DNA of 64,000 nt, from NCBI GenBank assembly GCA_025617745.1, contig CM046858.1:52211925-52275924 (forward strand). Direction: 5' to 3'. The position numbers and the translations under genes were made by a program. Source of the DNA: Heliocidaris erythrogramma. Its lineage: Eukaryota; Echinodermata; Echinoidea; Camarodonta; Echinometridae. The notes beneath the pieces were generated by a model. It saw only the letters and a list, made by a program, of their open reading frames with translations. It ran no database searches and was not told the origin of the DNA. This document shows, piece after piece, positions 1 through 10,104 of this stretch (the stretch's first letter is position 1; the number at the start of each line of letters is the position of its first letter).

Positions 1-715
1 TCTTCTTCGTTTTTATTTTGTTTCAGCTTCCCCAATAAGTATTTGTGTGTAATATTTTTTTTTTTTTTTGGGGGGGGGGGGGGGTGGTGTCAAATAATTC
101 GTACATTAACCCCGTCGTTTTTCTTTTAGGATTACATTGACATAAACATACTTTACGCATTCTGCTTCATTTAATTATATACTACATGTGAAAGAGCGAG
201 CGAGAGTTTTGATTTACAGAAAATATTCTCCTTACTTGGTGTAAACTATGGGCACATTAGAGAGTACTACTGTTGATCAGAGAAAAATGTGTGTGTGTGG
301 GGGGGGGGGGGGGGCGTTGTGCCCCCATCACTCAGGAGCACCCCTTCTGAGAGAACGGGATATTTCTTCAATGGAATCAAGAATTTGATAGTTTACCTAC
401 ATTCTTCAATAAACCCAACATTATGCATAAAGATAATTCACCCAAAGTCCAGACCTGAACTCTACCATTAATTTGATTAGTTTTATTTTATAACCCTTTT
501 AGATAATAGACCCTACATCGGTATAAGAAAGAAATGGAACCCGTTACGGTAATTCATATTTCATTTATACATCAAGATACCTATACCCTTACCTGTTCCG
601 TGATGAGGCTTGTTCCTTCGCCAGGAGTCTAAAAAACAGGGGGAATCAAATATGGATAATGTACTTCAAATAACATATTTTTTAAAAACAGAGCTAAAAA
701 ACTATATACATGTAC
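1..715. other. No gene seen; low-complexity AT-rich DNA
   Basis: I see no supported gene. The stretch holds a T run followed by a G run near 54-84, a GT-then-G run near 288-314 and otherwise unremarkable AT-rich sequence. The short open frames here cross the homopolymer runs and show no domain. Confidence 0.6.
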
Positions 716-803
716 ATACAAACACGCACACGTACATACAAACACGCACACGAACATGCACGCACGCACACACACACACACACACACACACCACACACAC
801 ACG
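716..803. repeat. (CA)n microsatellite
   Basis: Interrupted CA repeat with CG and TA variants. It directly abuts the inverted GTCCTCGG-rich repeat at 804-1012, just as GT repeats abut the related copies near 11.8 and 12.0 kb. The microsatellite therefore appears to be part of that repeat unit. Confidence 0.9.
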
Positions 804-1012
804 TTTACATGGCTTTACTTCCGAGGACAACTATTGTTCCTCTATTGTTACTCGTCCTCGGACAGTCGACGGAATAAGGCATAAATTCATTGTTCGACGT
901 TCGAGGACTATTGTCCGCCTTCCGAGGACCATTGTTGTCATGATTTTTTTTTTGTTCTCTGTCCGAAAATGTCCTCGGACATAATGCTAAACAAACGCAC
1001 ACAGATTCCGTG
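804..1012 (-). repeat. GTCCTCGG-rich repeat, copy 1 (inverted)
   Basis: About 210 bp in opposite orientation to the two tandem copies at 11597-12018. It contains the octamer GTCCTCGG or its complement several times in both directions, interleaved with GAACAATRG motifs. A short hairpin (TGTCCGA / TCGGACA) lies at one end. No coding potential is evident; the family is unknown to me. Confidence 0.75.
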
Positions 1013-1595
1013 TGAGTCAATATAAATGCAACACTTTTCAACTGTTCATTATGTCATTAGGAAAATATGGTTATTGAAGTAGAAAAGGTCTTAATTATAT
1101 GAATAATGATATAGGCTTCATGAATAAGAGTGGAATGGGTCCATGTACAATAGAGCAATTATAAAAAAATAGCTTTCATGCGTAGCTCATGACACATTAA
1201 GACAACGGCTATGCATTCAACACTTAACGCGGCTGGGGGTCATTTCGATCGAGTTATCAGGATATGGCCTATGTTAATGAAGCTTATAAAAGTAATTAGT
1301 GCATGGGGCAGTAATTCATAGCATTGTTGCACTGTCCATTTTGGATGATGTGACTCTCACGTGGCGGGTCAAAGACTGCTTCAGTCGAGCACCATTCTTC
1401 CAGCTACTCTACTATGAGCTAGTGCTATTGGGTAAAGTTCATTCTTAGTCATTAGGGCTAGGGATGACAGTTAAAGTTGTCGAGTTCTCAGAAGCTTACC
1501 GAAAAGGAAACTGAATGGAGGCCGGTCTAATTCCTTAAGATTCTGACCCTCCCCCCTCCCCCATCCCCCAATGTATCATGGAAAAAGGGGGTCCA
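1013..1595. other. No feature recognised
   Basis: AT-rich sequence with no open frame of note and no recognisable repeat apart from a C-rich patch near 1550-1570. Nothing supports a gene here. Confidence 0.5.
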
Positions 1596-3213
1596 GTATA
1601 TGAAGAGCTTACTTGCAAAAGGCCCTAAATCCATTTTTTATCATATGGCACTTTTTTATATGCCTTAATAGACATTCACCATGTGCATCAAACTGGCTAT
1701 ATTTCAACTTCTAAAAGTTTCAGGAAGTTTGTTAAAAAATGAGATGAAAATTATGTTTTCTTTCAAAAGGCCCTAAATCCCAAACACTTTTCTTGCAAAA
1801 AGCCCTATATCCATTCATCTATCCTGCATCCTGATTGGCTAAGAGAATAGGTTTTTGGCATGAATGACCAATCACGCGCCTCCACACAACCATCTATCCA
1901 GAGACTCTGTGTGAGAATCTTTCCAGCTTTTTGACATTTTTTATGGGAATTAAATACACAAAATTCCTTAGTTTATCAAGATCTTGAAAATTACTACAAC
2001 AATGGAGCTTGCAGATATAACCAACAATCCCAGAAAAAAAGAAAAATGAAATGAAATGAAATCTTATTGGATGTACATGAGTAGGTGATATGAGGATGGT
2101 GTGATATTGAAAAAAGGTTCAGCAGGTGCTGTTAACTCTAATGACATGAATAATACAGCCATGACAAAGATGATGGTGATGATGCTACTGTTAGTGATGG
2201 TGATGTTGATGATGACAGTGATAAATGTGATGATGGTAGAAATGGTGATAGAGATAATGATAATAGTGGTGGCAATGATAATGGCGATAAAGGTATTTAC
2301 GATCTCCATAATGATGATGATGGTGATGGTTATGATGGTGATGATAATGGCAATAATGATGATAACAACAATGATGATGTTGGTTATGATGATGTTGATG
2401 CTGATTTCATTCATGTGTATGATGGTGTGATGCTGAATGTTCTGATGATGGTAATGGTGTGATGACGATGGCAATTATACGGGTGATAATGATGGTATTG
2501 GTTACGTGATGTGATGTTGATTATGATGATGCATTCTACTCTGGATACAGTAGATATTGCTTTTATTTTGAGCAAATCTGCTTTATTAAGGGCAGATAAT
2601 GACTGGCTACTGTCAGTAGACAATACAAATTATCTTTGGAATCGACTTAAAAATGTTGCTATATCAGGCAAGGTTTATCCGAGCAAAGCAAATATTTTAT
2701 GCAGTTATCTAGAGCAAGTCTGCTTTATTTTTAAGGTCAGATGATGATTTTCGATAAGTCACCCCAATTATCTTTCGAAGTTTAAATTTTGATTGATTTT
2801 ATAATGTTGCTATATCAGGCAAGGTTTATTATAACCCATTGAACATAGGCAGGTGGAGCAGCACAAGAGGTTAGGTGAACAAGGACGGTGGATTTTTGGT
2901 TCATTACAAAGATTTTTAATGTGTAAATTACTATTATCATTCAAGACTTTTCTTGCAAAAGGCCCTAAATCCCACTTTTCTTGCAAAAGGCCCTAAATCC
3001 AAAAAAATAATAAATATAAAAAATCATATAAAATATTTGACGGCCGCAGGATTTTTAAAATTGTGATTATTGTTACTTGTGGTGATGTCTCTTAAACATA
3101 CATGAAGATCTTCTTGAATGAAATCATAGAACTGTGTGAAACAAAAAATCTCAATTTACTAAGAAGTAGTCAAAGTGGATTTAGGGCCTTTTGCAAGAAA
3201 ACTCTTCATATAC
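1596..3213. mobile_element. 1.6 kb element with 37 bp terminal inverted repeats
   Basis: The ends 1596-1632 and 3177-3213 are inverted copies of each other (about 35 of 37 positions match). The inner part of the TIR, GCAAAAGGCCCTAAATCC, recurs inside in direct orientation near 1761-1780, 1792-1812, 2952-2972 and 2980-3000. Such subterminal repeats are typical of transposase binding sites in nonautonomous DNA transposons. No transposase frame is present and no clear target duplication is visible, so the superfamily is undetermined. The interior carries a long GATGAT microsatellite. Confidence 0.7.
2160..2535. repeat. (GATGAT)n-like imperfect microsatellite
   Basis: A long ATG/GAT-rich trinucleotide tract with many interruptions. 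It produces Met-rich and Ile/His-rich open frames on both strands that are artefacts of the repeat. Confidence 0.9.
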
Positions 3214-3235
3214 ACAAAAAAACTATGACAAGTAT

Positions 3236-3510
3236 TTCCGAAGCTTCATAATTCCGAATATTTGTAACAGTATTCCGAAGGTTCGTAATTCCAAAAATGA
3301 AATAGGGTTCGTAATTCCAGAAATTTAATAGGGTTCATGATTCCGAAAATGTCATAGAATTCTACATCATTTTTCGGAATGACTAACCTTCGGAGTAATG
3401 AATCCTATTTAATTTTCGGAATTATGAACCCTATTTTGTTTTTGGAATCATGAACCCCTTGTTTGGGAATTTCGTGTTTCGGAATTATGAACCTTCGGAA
3501 TTTCGAACCT
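3236..3510. repeat. Cluster of TTCGGAATTATGAACC motifs in both orientations
   Basis: Variants of TTCGGAATTATGAACC occur at least five times after about 3375, and the complement (GGTTCGTAATTCCRAA) at least four times before it. The cluster forms an imperfect long palindrome centred near 3370. No gene is apparent. Confidence 0.7.
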
Positions 3511-3540
3511 TCCGGAAAAAACTTGTATCCCCTTGGATGG

Positions 3541-3862
3541 CTTGTACCGAAAGGGTGGGTAACGCCACCATTCGTCCAAAGCCACCCCCCCCCCCAGTTT
3601 TGCCGAAAGGGTGCGTTTGGACTTTTTCTAATGTAATATTAATAATAATGATAGTAATAATAATAACAATATTTAGAACTCAACTTAGAAGTCAACGCAT
3701 GGTGACGTTCCAGTCAACGCGACGCTCCCCGACGCTCCCGACGCACCCTTTCGGAAAACCGGGGGGGGGGGTGGGGGGGGGGGGGGGGGGCTGGGAGGGC
3801 TTTGGACAAATGGTGGCGTTCCAGTCAACGCGACGCGACGCTACCCACCCTTTCGGTACAAG
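3541..3862. mobile_element. Foldback element, G-run in the middle
   Basis: The outer arms (3541-3583 and about 3797-3862) begin with CTTGTACCGAAAGGGTGGGT and its complement. The right arm carries an extra block rich in GCGACGC. A second inverted pair lies inside (about 3596-3617 and 3739-3763; core CCGAAAGGGTGCGT). A roughly 30 bp nearly pure G tract sits near 3762-3791. I infer a foldback-type nonautonomous transposon. Confidence 0.65.
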
Positions 3863-3945
3863 CCCCCATGGATTATCCATTAAGAGCTTGTGGACACTTT
3901 TAAAATATGATGTATGCTTCCTTTAAAATGAAGCCCTTCTTGTAC

Positions 3946-3987
3946 TCAGTATTGAGTTTCACGAAATCCATCATAATGATAGAACGA
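3946..3987 (-). CDS. Candidate last exon of the SAMHD1 homologue
   Basis: Tentative. A TAG acceptor before 3987 lies 158 bp downstream of the last firm exon. The phase it must use reads about 13 codons to a TGA. The polypyrimidine tract is weak and the peptide matches nothing I recognise, so this is only a possibility; the real terminal exon could lie beyond the left end. Confidence 0.2.
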   Translation of the reverse strand, partial: SFYHYDGFRETQY

Positions 3988-4145
3988 CTAGAATCCTTTT
4001 CATCAGTATGAAAATTTGAGCTAGTTTTTCATACATTCATGTCATATAAGCCAATTTCCTGACAACATAAAAGGAAATATCGTGCTCAGGTATCAGTCCC
4101 AATGAACGAACATCGTTTTTTGTGTCCGTCACGACAAGGCCTTAC

Positions 4146-4179
4146 CTCCAGTCCCCTCTCTCCGTTCTTCCTCTTCAGA
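4146..4179 (-). CDS. SAMHD1 homologue, exon (sixth visible)
   Basis: A 34 bp exon bounded by a good acceptor (TTTCTGCATTTCAG-like) and a GTAAGG donor. It completes the split codon left by the exon at 5188-5315 and reads SLKRKNGERGLE, ending in phase 0. It corresponds to the poorly conserved C-terminal tail of SAMHD1. The assignment rests on phase and splice sites rather than on sequence similarity. Confidence 0.6.
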
Positions 4180-4671
4180 CTGAAATGCAGAAGATATAAG
4201 ATGTGGACAAATAAAGTTATTCGGGAAAAGCATAGTATTTCCAATTAACACTAGGGAAACATTTCACTATACCATCCATGCCATGTTATCATACGTTGTG
4301 ATTGATACAATATTTCATATAATTTACAAATGATTTTGCTTCAAAGTATATTTCATACTCTTATTTCGTATTTTAATTGTGAATCAAATATGTGTCAAAG
4401 TACTGGGTAAAATGTACAAACAAAAAATAGGGTAAAACTTACCCAACATTGGGGAAATTTTTACCAAACAAACATGAATGTTCGCCTTTAACCCAATCCT
4501 GAGTTAATTTCACCTGATTATTTTAGGGTGCGGAGAATCATTTGCCGATGTGATTAGGGAGAGAATTTTTTGATGGAGCAAAAATTGCATAAAAATTTTG
4601 ATTTTCTTGACTTAGTTATTCGTACGCTATGCCTGATATAGCATTCTTCATTCATCAAATTCAGATATATT

Positions 4672-4978
4672 CAGGGACGGCGCACCGAGGGGGGGGGGGG
4701 GGGGGGGGGTGAGGGGGTACTGCCAAAATGGGGGGCACTGCCCCCCATTTTCGAAGTACCCCAAAATGCCCTTTCTCTCTGATAAGTGCCTTCTTTACTT
4801 TTAAAAGTGACCCTTTTCCTTTCTAACAAGTGACATTTCCCCTTCTGATAAGTGCCCCTTTTCACATCTGATAATTGGCTCCTTATCGCTAATAAGTGCC
4901 TTTTCTCCTTCTGATAAATGCAGTTTTACTTCGGATAGGTGCCTATTTTTCTTTCTTATAAGTGCCCCCCCCCCCCCA
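4672..4978 (+). repeat. Minisatellite-bearing repeat, GATAAGTGCC units
   Basis: A G run (about 4690-4710) is followed by a short inverted repeat around GGGGGCACTGCCCCCC. After that come about nine degenerate units of CTTCTGATAAGTGCCCCTTT at 20-26 bp spacing, ending in a C run. Related tracts occur at 9430-9970 (opposite orientation), 7855-7960 and 14325-14465. Probably a dispersed nonautonomous element with an internal minisatellite; no protein is encoded. Confidence 0.7.
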
Positions 4979-5187
4979 ACAAATTTCTAGCCAAGAAAAA
5001 AAATCACATCTGTAAATCTCAGATAAGTGTAAATCTCAGATAAGTGCAAATATTGTGCAAGTTGAAATATATAAACTTGTAGAATCTCATTAATCGCATT
5101 TAGACCTATTATAACACACATGGTCTCTCCTTAAACTCCTTGCCGCTGAGTGAAAAAGGATTAAAACCTAATATACAAAATTCTTAC

Positions 5188-5315
5188 CTGTCTATTTCGT
5201 TGTTATACCACTTCTCAAAAGCGGTCTTTAAGTCTGCATTTCGTTGCTCATCGGGTTTTTTGCAGTATATGCGTATAGCTACTTCCTGAAAGGCCTTCGG
5301 AAGCATCAAAGATAT
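5188..5315 (-). CDS. SAMHD1 homologue, exon (fifth visible)
   Basis: A 128 bp exon with a TTTCTACAG acceptor and a GTAAG donor. It encodes 42 residues plus two bases, beginning ISLMLPKAFQEVAIRIYCKK. This matches the SAMHD1 segment near human residues 540-560 that reads as leucine-rich helix, then IRVYCKK. It joins exon 6859-6963 in phase 0 and the following exon in phase 2. Confidence 0.88.
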
Positions 5316-5557
5316 CTGTAGAAATTATGAAAAAGATGGTATGATAAAAAAAAATGTACTTCATATCGTGCAGGTATACTAAAAGGCTACCAAGATTGAT
5401 CAGGGCACTTTATTGATATTAGCAGTCAACTAAATCTAATTTATTCAAATGTTGAATTACCTTTCAACATTTTTAGGGTATTAGAATTTTCACCCTATAT
5501 GCTCAGGAATGATTATAGCTTGTAGTCTAAAGATCAGCTAATGAATTAATACATTAA
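5316..5557. other. SAMHD1 intron sequence
   Basis: AT-rich intron with no recognisable repeat up to the MITE that starts at 5558. Confidence 0.5.
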
Positions 5558-6460
5558 AGGAGAATTAACCCCTGAGTACAAATTTACTTATATTGAAAGG
5601 TGTAGTATATTCCTACTTATTGGCCTAAATCATTTTCCAATAAGATATCAGAAAAGGGCATAATAAAGATATTCCAACACCCGGTATCGTCTACTACTCA
5701 TTTACATGGGGGCTGCCATTTTCTTGCTGATTTGGATTTGTACATGAACCATTGAGAAATGTTCCGGTCAGGAAGATATTTTGAATCCAAGACCTAAATT
5801 GATTTTCTTCATTACCTAAAATCCCATATGTGACGAAAAATATAAAGTGGGTGTTTACATGATTTATAAAAATTAAATCTTTATAATGATACTTTTAAAT
5901 TGTCTGGTTTTGCTTAACAAAAATCTATTTTCTTGGGTTTGCCAAACAGAGCAGAGCATAATATATGCAGCATGCATTCTGACTTTTCAAGTCCCATTAT
6001 CCGAAAGCAGGTGAATGCATAGTTTGCCGCTATAGATGCTCAGGGAAGAAGCATCCATAAAATTTGAATTAATTTGCTCCGTCCATTGCGTCACAGTATC
6101 TAGAAAATAGATTTATATTAAGCGAATATCGATTTTCAACAGAAATATATAAGGAAATCTTCAGTTTAAAAATAAATTGACATATCTATTCTATATTTTA
6201 AATCTCAAATGGGTTTTTAATTTTGAAAAAGGCAATTGGGCATTTGGATTAAGAAAATCTTCTTGTACACATAAAAAAATGGCAGCCCCCATGTATTGCT
6301 AGCAGACGATACATATTGCTAGCAGATGATAAATTTTGCTCAGAAAATCTTGATTCGTATCGATCTCGTATATTTTGACGCGAAGCCATATAGTCTAACA
6401 AGTAGGAATAAATAACACCTTTGAACACTATCGTCTTTATTGTTTGAGGTTAATTCTCCT
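5558..6460 (+). mobile_element. 903 bp MITE, TTAA target duplication, copy 1
   Basis: The ends are AGGAGAATTAACC and its complement GGTTAATTCTCCT, each directly flanked by TTAA (5554-5557 and 6461-6464). This is the target-site signature of piggyBac-type transposons. No transposase frame is present. A nearly identical copy lies at 10105-11005 in the opposite orientation. Both are in introns of the SAMHD1 homologue, on either side of exon 6859-6963. Confidence 0.85.
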
Positions 6461-6464
6461 TTAA

Positions 6465-6858
6465 TCAGCTTTTCAACTAAAAAGCTGATTAAAGTCAAGA
6501 TTACCATGACCAAAAGTTAGAATCAGGCTTCTAATAATAGGCCTATTCTTCTCATTCTGACGATACAATGTTTTCTACTGAACTCTTAAGTAAAAAGCCT
6601 TTATAACGAATAAAGTGCCAATAAAACGGGCTGATTTTATGACCCGGTGAATAACAATATGTAACATGAAGATCTAGAAAACTGACTTAAATGTTTTGGG
6701 AAAGTTTTGGCATGCTCTTAAGCATTCTGAAAATAAAATGTTTTAAATATATCTATGTTAGGTTTATTATAGAGACCGAATTCGTAAAAGGCACCAACAA
6801 TTGCAATCTGTCTCTTTGAAAATAACCTTACATTAAGTTATAAAACACGTACAATTAC
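6465..6858. other. SAMHD1 intron sequence
   Basis: Nearly 400 bp of AT-rich intron between the MITE and the next exon. I see no gene or repeat in it. Confidence 0.5.
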
Positions 6859-6963
6859 CTTTTTGTCCTTGATGAGGACAGCCTCGTCTGGATCCGATTT
6901 TGAGTAGAAGTAGACATTGTTAATTGGATTCTTGTCTTCCTGCCCATAGTTGATTGTCACTAC
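6859..6963 (-). CDS. SAMHD1 homologue, exon (fourth visible)
   Basis: An exact 35-codon exon with an acceptor ending ATAAAG and a GTAATT donor. It begins VVTINYGQEDKNPINNVYFY, which aligns with the most conserved part of the SAMHD1 C-terminal lobe (YG..EKNPI..V.FY). The lysine in DKNPI matches the lysine that in human SAMHD1 contacts the allosteric nucleotide (K523 as I recall it). It is in phase 0 on both sides, so skipping it would keep the frame. Confidence 0.93.
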
Positions 6964-7264
6964 CTTTATAAGAGACGGAAAGAGGCAGTAAGAAGTGTGC
7001 AGCATAAAAGATTGATAAATAGGCCTACTATCAAATTTCATCATAATAACCGTCACTTTTGGTTTGTGTTTTGTAAATCAGAACAAAACTGCTTTGCTAT
7101 AAATATTGGTTCAGAATTAGGGTCTGTTGTAAAATCCCTCGAACGATTCCATCGATAGCAATAAACCAAACCAGTCTTCGAGGGTAGTTTTCGTTTCGGC
7201 TGCGATGTAACAACAAACCATCAATGCAAAAGTCGGAGTCAACATTAAAGTTCCTTATTTTTCT

Positions 7265-7366
7265 GATATTTTTTTTGTTTTGTTTTTGTTTTGTTTTTGC
7301 TTTTTGTTTTTGTTTGTTTGTTTGTTGTTGTTGTTGTTGTTTTTTTTTTTTTGGGGGGGGGGGGGG
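7265..7366. repeat. T-rich/GTTTT tract ending in a G run
   Basis: TTTTG and GTTGTT repeats run into 12 T and then about 13 G. This low-complexity tract creates Phe/Cys-rich or Lys/Thr-rich open frames on the two strands that are not genes. Confidence 0.85.
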
Positions 7367-7655
7367 TACTTCTATTATAATGAGGGTAGAACCAAATCCT
7401 CAAAATGTTCGTCCTGGAACGCCTGCCCCCTTTTTCTTTTAAGGAAATCACGTGTTCAGTTATTGTTATGTCATTGCTCACTTATGTATGGATAGTTAAC
7501 CCAAAACGATCAAAGTGTTTCTAGAAGGCAAAACATTTTTTTCCCTTCCAATTTGCTATGGCATGTCGAAACACTGCCAATAGTGTATTCCATGCCTTTT
7601 GCATGATCTTGCATGCCTTGATTTTTCTTCAAGATACATTTCTGAAACTGTATAC

Positions 7656-7725
7656 AGTGCGTTCCAGAAAAAACACACACGAAAACCTGAAATAAAGGTT
7701 ATTGTGACCACACAATAACCTTTAT
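7656..7725. repeat. TIR-like end plus 15 bp hairpin
   Basis: CAGTGCGTTCCAGAAAAAAC at about 7658-7677 matches the terminal sequence of the element copies at 14507 and 26366. It is followed by a perfect inverted repeat, ATAAAGGTTATTGTG (7692-7706) and its complement (7711-7725), with a 4 nt loop. Likely a fragment of the same DNA-transposon family. Confidence 0.5.
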
Positions 7726-7854
7726 AATGATCTACTTTCCATGAATTGACATTGATCACATGCGAACATGACCCCAAGGGAACATGAATGTTAAAATCCT
7801 ATTAGAAGACTGTTTTCATGGTTTCTTTTGAGGAGAAGCAGGAGCAGCGGAGCG

Positions 7855-7960
7855 TCCTTCAAAGGGGGGGGGGGGGCAAAAAAAAAAAGGGGCACGGGGG
7901 GGGGGGGGGGGAGGGCACCTACAAAGGGTGAAAACAAAGCGGAAAATGCCACTTTGAGAC
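7855..7960 (-). repeat. G-rich fragment of the GATAAGTGCC repeat family
   Basis: Two G runs separated by an A run and GGGGCACGG, then GGGCACCTACAAAGGGTGAAAA. The layout resembles the G-rich end of the minisatellite-bearing repeats at 4672 and 9380-9972. Confidence 0.45.
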
Positions 7961-8261
7961 ATTAGTATACCTCCACATTCTGATTAATACACTATCGCAG
8001 ATCATTTTCGACACATTGTGTATGTTTTAACATGGTTCTAGATAAAAACCACTTTACAGCTGAGTGTAATGTTCTGATTACTCATTTTATTGAAGATATT
8101 TTGAATAGCAGCGAATTTCCTAAATATTATGATAAGACAATGGTAAACGCAATCAAGCGTAGCGAGCGAGCTTTGGAAAAATTTTAGAAAAAATTGTCCT
8201 TACTGTTATGATTTAGGGGCACTGCACATCGTTTTGTATATCATCCTCTGCAGATGTCAGT

Positions 8262-8837
8262 ATGATTAAATATGCAGATGACACGGCTATTATCGGTCTG
8301 ATTTCAAGAAACAATGAGCAAAATTATAAAGAAGAATTGCTTGTGTTTGAAAAATGGTGCGATGAGAACTTTTTGGTTTTAAATACTAGTAAAACGAAAG
8401 AGATGATAACCGATTTCCGTTCTATGAAACAAAACAATGTAAATCCGATAACAATGAAGGGCAAGACTATAGAAGTAGTTGATAGTTTTAAGTACTTGGG
8501 AACAACTGTTGACAATAAACTGTCATGGATCGACCAATGTCAGAATGTGTATGCAAAAGCACAGCAACGGTTATACTTTCTGAAAAAGATGTACTCATTT
8601 CACGTTGATAGGACAATTCTCCTAGGCGTTCTACAAGAGACTAATTTGAATGAGGCATGTACCTCTCTGATTTTGAAACAGGCTGAAATTATCTTTGAAA
8701 ATACAAATCACCCTCTCCATTCCTATTATACTGTCATGCGTTCTGGAAAACGGTTTCGATCGGTAGGATTTCGTACAAATCGTTTTGGAAACTCATTTAT
8801 CCCGCTGTCAATCCGGGAATACAATAAACTCAAGTAA
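8262..8837 (+). pseudogene. LINE reverse transcriptase fragment (CR1/L2/Rex1-like)
   Basis: A 191-residue open frame that starts inside RT motif C (KYADDTAI). It continues with WCDENFLVLNTSKTKEM and the FKYLGT motif of the palm/thumb, all typical of non-LTR retrotransposons of the jockey superclade. About 120 residues in, the frame jumps to the extreme C-terminal motif (HPLHSYY..., TNRFGNSFIP), so roughly 100 residues of the usual C-terminal region are deleted without loss of frame. The N-terminal endonuclease and RT motifs A and B are absent. It cannot be functional. Confidence 0.85.
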
Positions 8838-8921
8838 CAAAGCTATACAATTATCGTCCCGCTATACATGCAACTCACCAGACTAGACATTATTGACTTG
8901 TTCAACGTATTATCCTCATAT

Positions 8922-8966
8922 TTTTTTTTATGTTGACTCTATAATATAGAGTCAACATAAAAAAAA
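8922..8966. repeat. Perfect 22 bp stem hairpin, 1 nt loop
   Basis: An A/T run plus ATGTTGACTCTATA is followed immediately by its exact complement, giving a 45 bp near-palindrome. It lies in the 3' untranslated part of the LINE remnant. Confidence 0.85.
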
Positions 8967-9379
8967 TAGTCAAGTCAAGTCAATATAGAAAGCTAATTTG
9001 TATAGCAATCTAAACCTAAATTGAAAATCTTTCCTTTCTGATGAGTTTAGGCTGAAAAAATATGCTGATTGTAGTACGTATAATTCTGTATGTTTATGAC
9101 CACATATGACTACATGTTCATAACTTGTGTAATTTTGTTTATTTATATGAATGTTATGTACTTTTGTAAGCCAACAAAGCAAATTTCCTTAATTGGACGA
9201 ATAAAATTATCTATCTATCTATCTATTCTTGTATAACTTATGGAATTGTGCCCCTCCTGCCCCCTGCTCCACTGCCTCTCATTGTGCTGATATCAGTAGG
9301 GGAATCCGTTATTATGAAGCTTCTCTGATTATTTGGAGCTAGGTAGGCCTAAGTGGCCCTTTTGTGTACTTTAGGGCAC

Positions 9380-9972
9380 AGGTTGTAAGCGACAACAGAG
9401 TATAAAGTTACAATATATTAAATACATCCGAAGACAAAAGGAGCATTTTTTTCAAAAGGGAAAATAATACTATTAGAAAGAAGAAAATGGGCACTGATCA
9501 GAAGTAAAAGGGGCACTTAAAAGAGGCATTTATCAGAGGTGAAAGAGCACTTATCATAAGGAAAACTGCAATATTAGAACGGAAAATGGGGACCAATCAG
9601 ACGAAAACAGGGAAACTCGTCGGATTTCAAAGGGAACACTTGTCTTATCTGAGGTGAAAAGGGCACTATAAGAAAGGAAATTTGTACTATTATAACGGAA
9701 AATGGGCGCTAATCAGACGAAAAACAAAAGGCACAGATTTCAAAAGGGCAGTAATGTCCTGAAGTTAAAGGGGCATTTAACAAGTGAAAGGGGCACTTAT
9801 CAAAAGTGAAAAAGGGCACTTATCAAAAGGAAAATTACACTTATTAGAATGGGAAATGGGCACTAATTAGACGGAAAAAAGGGCAATTATTAGATATCAT
9901 AAGGGGCACATATCAGCTGTGAAAAAGGAGCATTTTTCATAGATAAAAAGGGGCACTTTATGGTACTTGGAG
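9380..9972 (-). repeat. Minisatellite-bearing repeat, opposite orientation
   Basis: About 20 degenerate units of AAAGGGGCACTTATCAGAAG, the complement of the unit at 4672-4978. The tract ends in GTACTTGGAGCGCCGCC, which resembles the complement of the G-rich end of the other copy. It is the longest member of the family here. Confidence 0.75.
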
Positions 9973-10104
9973 CGCCGCCTCTGAAGATGATATCATCAAA
10001 TCATAAGACACAAAGTTTGCAATCTGGGCAAATTAAATTAATATTTGCTGAAGATGAGCTGAATTACGGCCCACTGAAAGTTTAGACACAATGAATGATT
10101 TTAA

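Larger units (their letters stand above)
8225..9226 (+). mobile_element. CR1/L2/Rex1-like LINE, 3' remnant
   Basis: Contains the reverse-transcriptase remnant at 8262-8837, a roughly 350 bp 3' untranslated region and a tail of CTAT repeats (9210-9226) directly after AATAAAATTAT. Short tandem tails are normal for this LINE group. The 5' part is missing. It sits in a SAMHD1 intron on the opposite strand. Confidence 0.75.

Noticed and set aside
610..1041. Frames on both strands over the CA repeat and GTCCTCGG block
   Set aside because: Repeat-driven; the related copies at 11.6-12.0 kb give different, non-conserved peptides.
2064..2474. Long Met-rich and Ile/His-rich frames on both strands
   Set aside because: They are translations of the GATGAT microsatellite.
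8324..8515. Minus-strand frame opposite the LINE remnant
   Set aside because: Shadow of the RT fragment.
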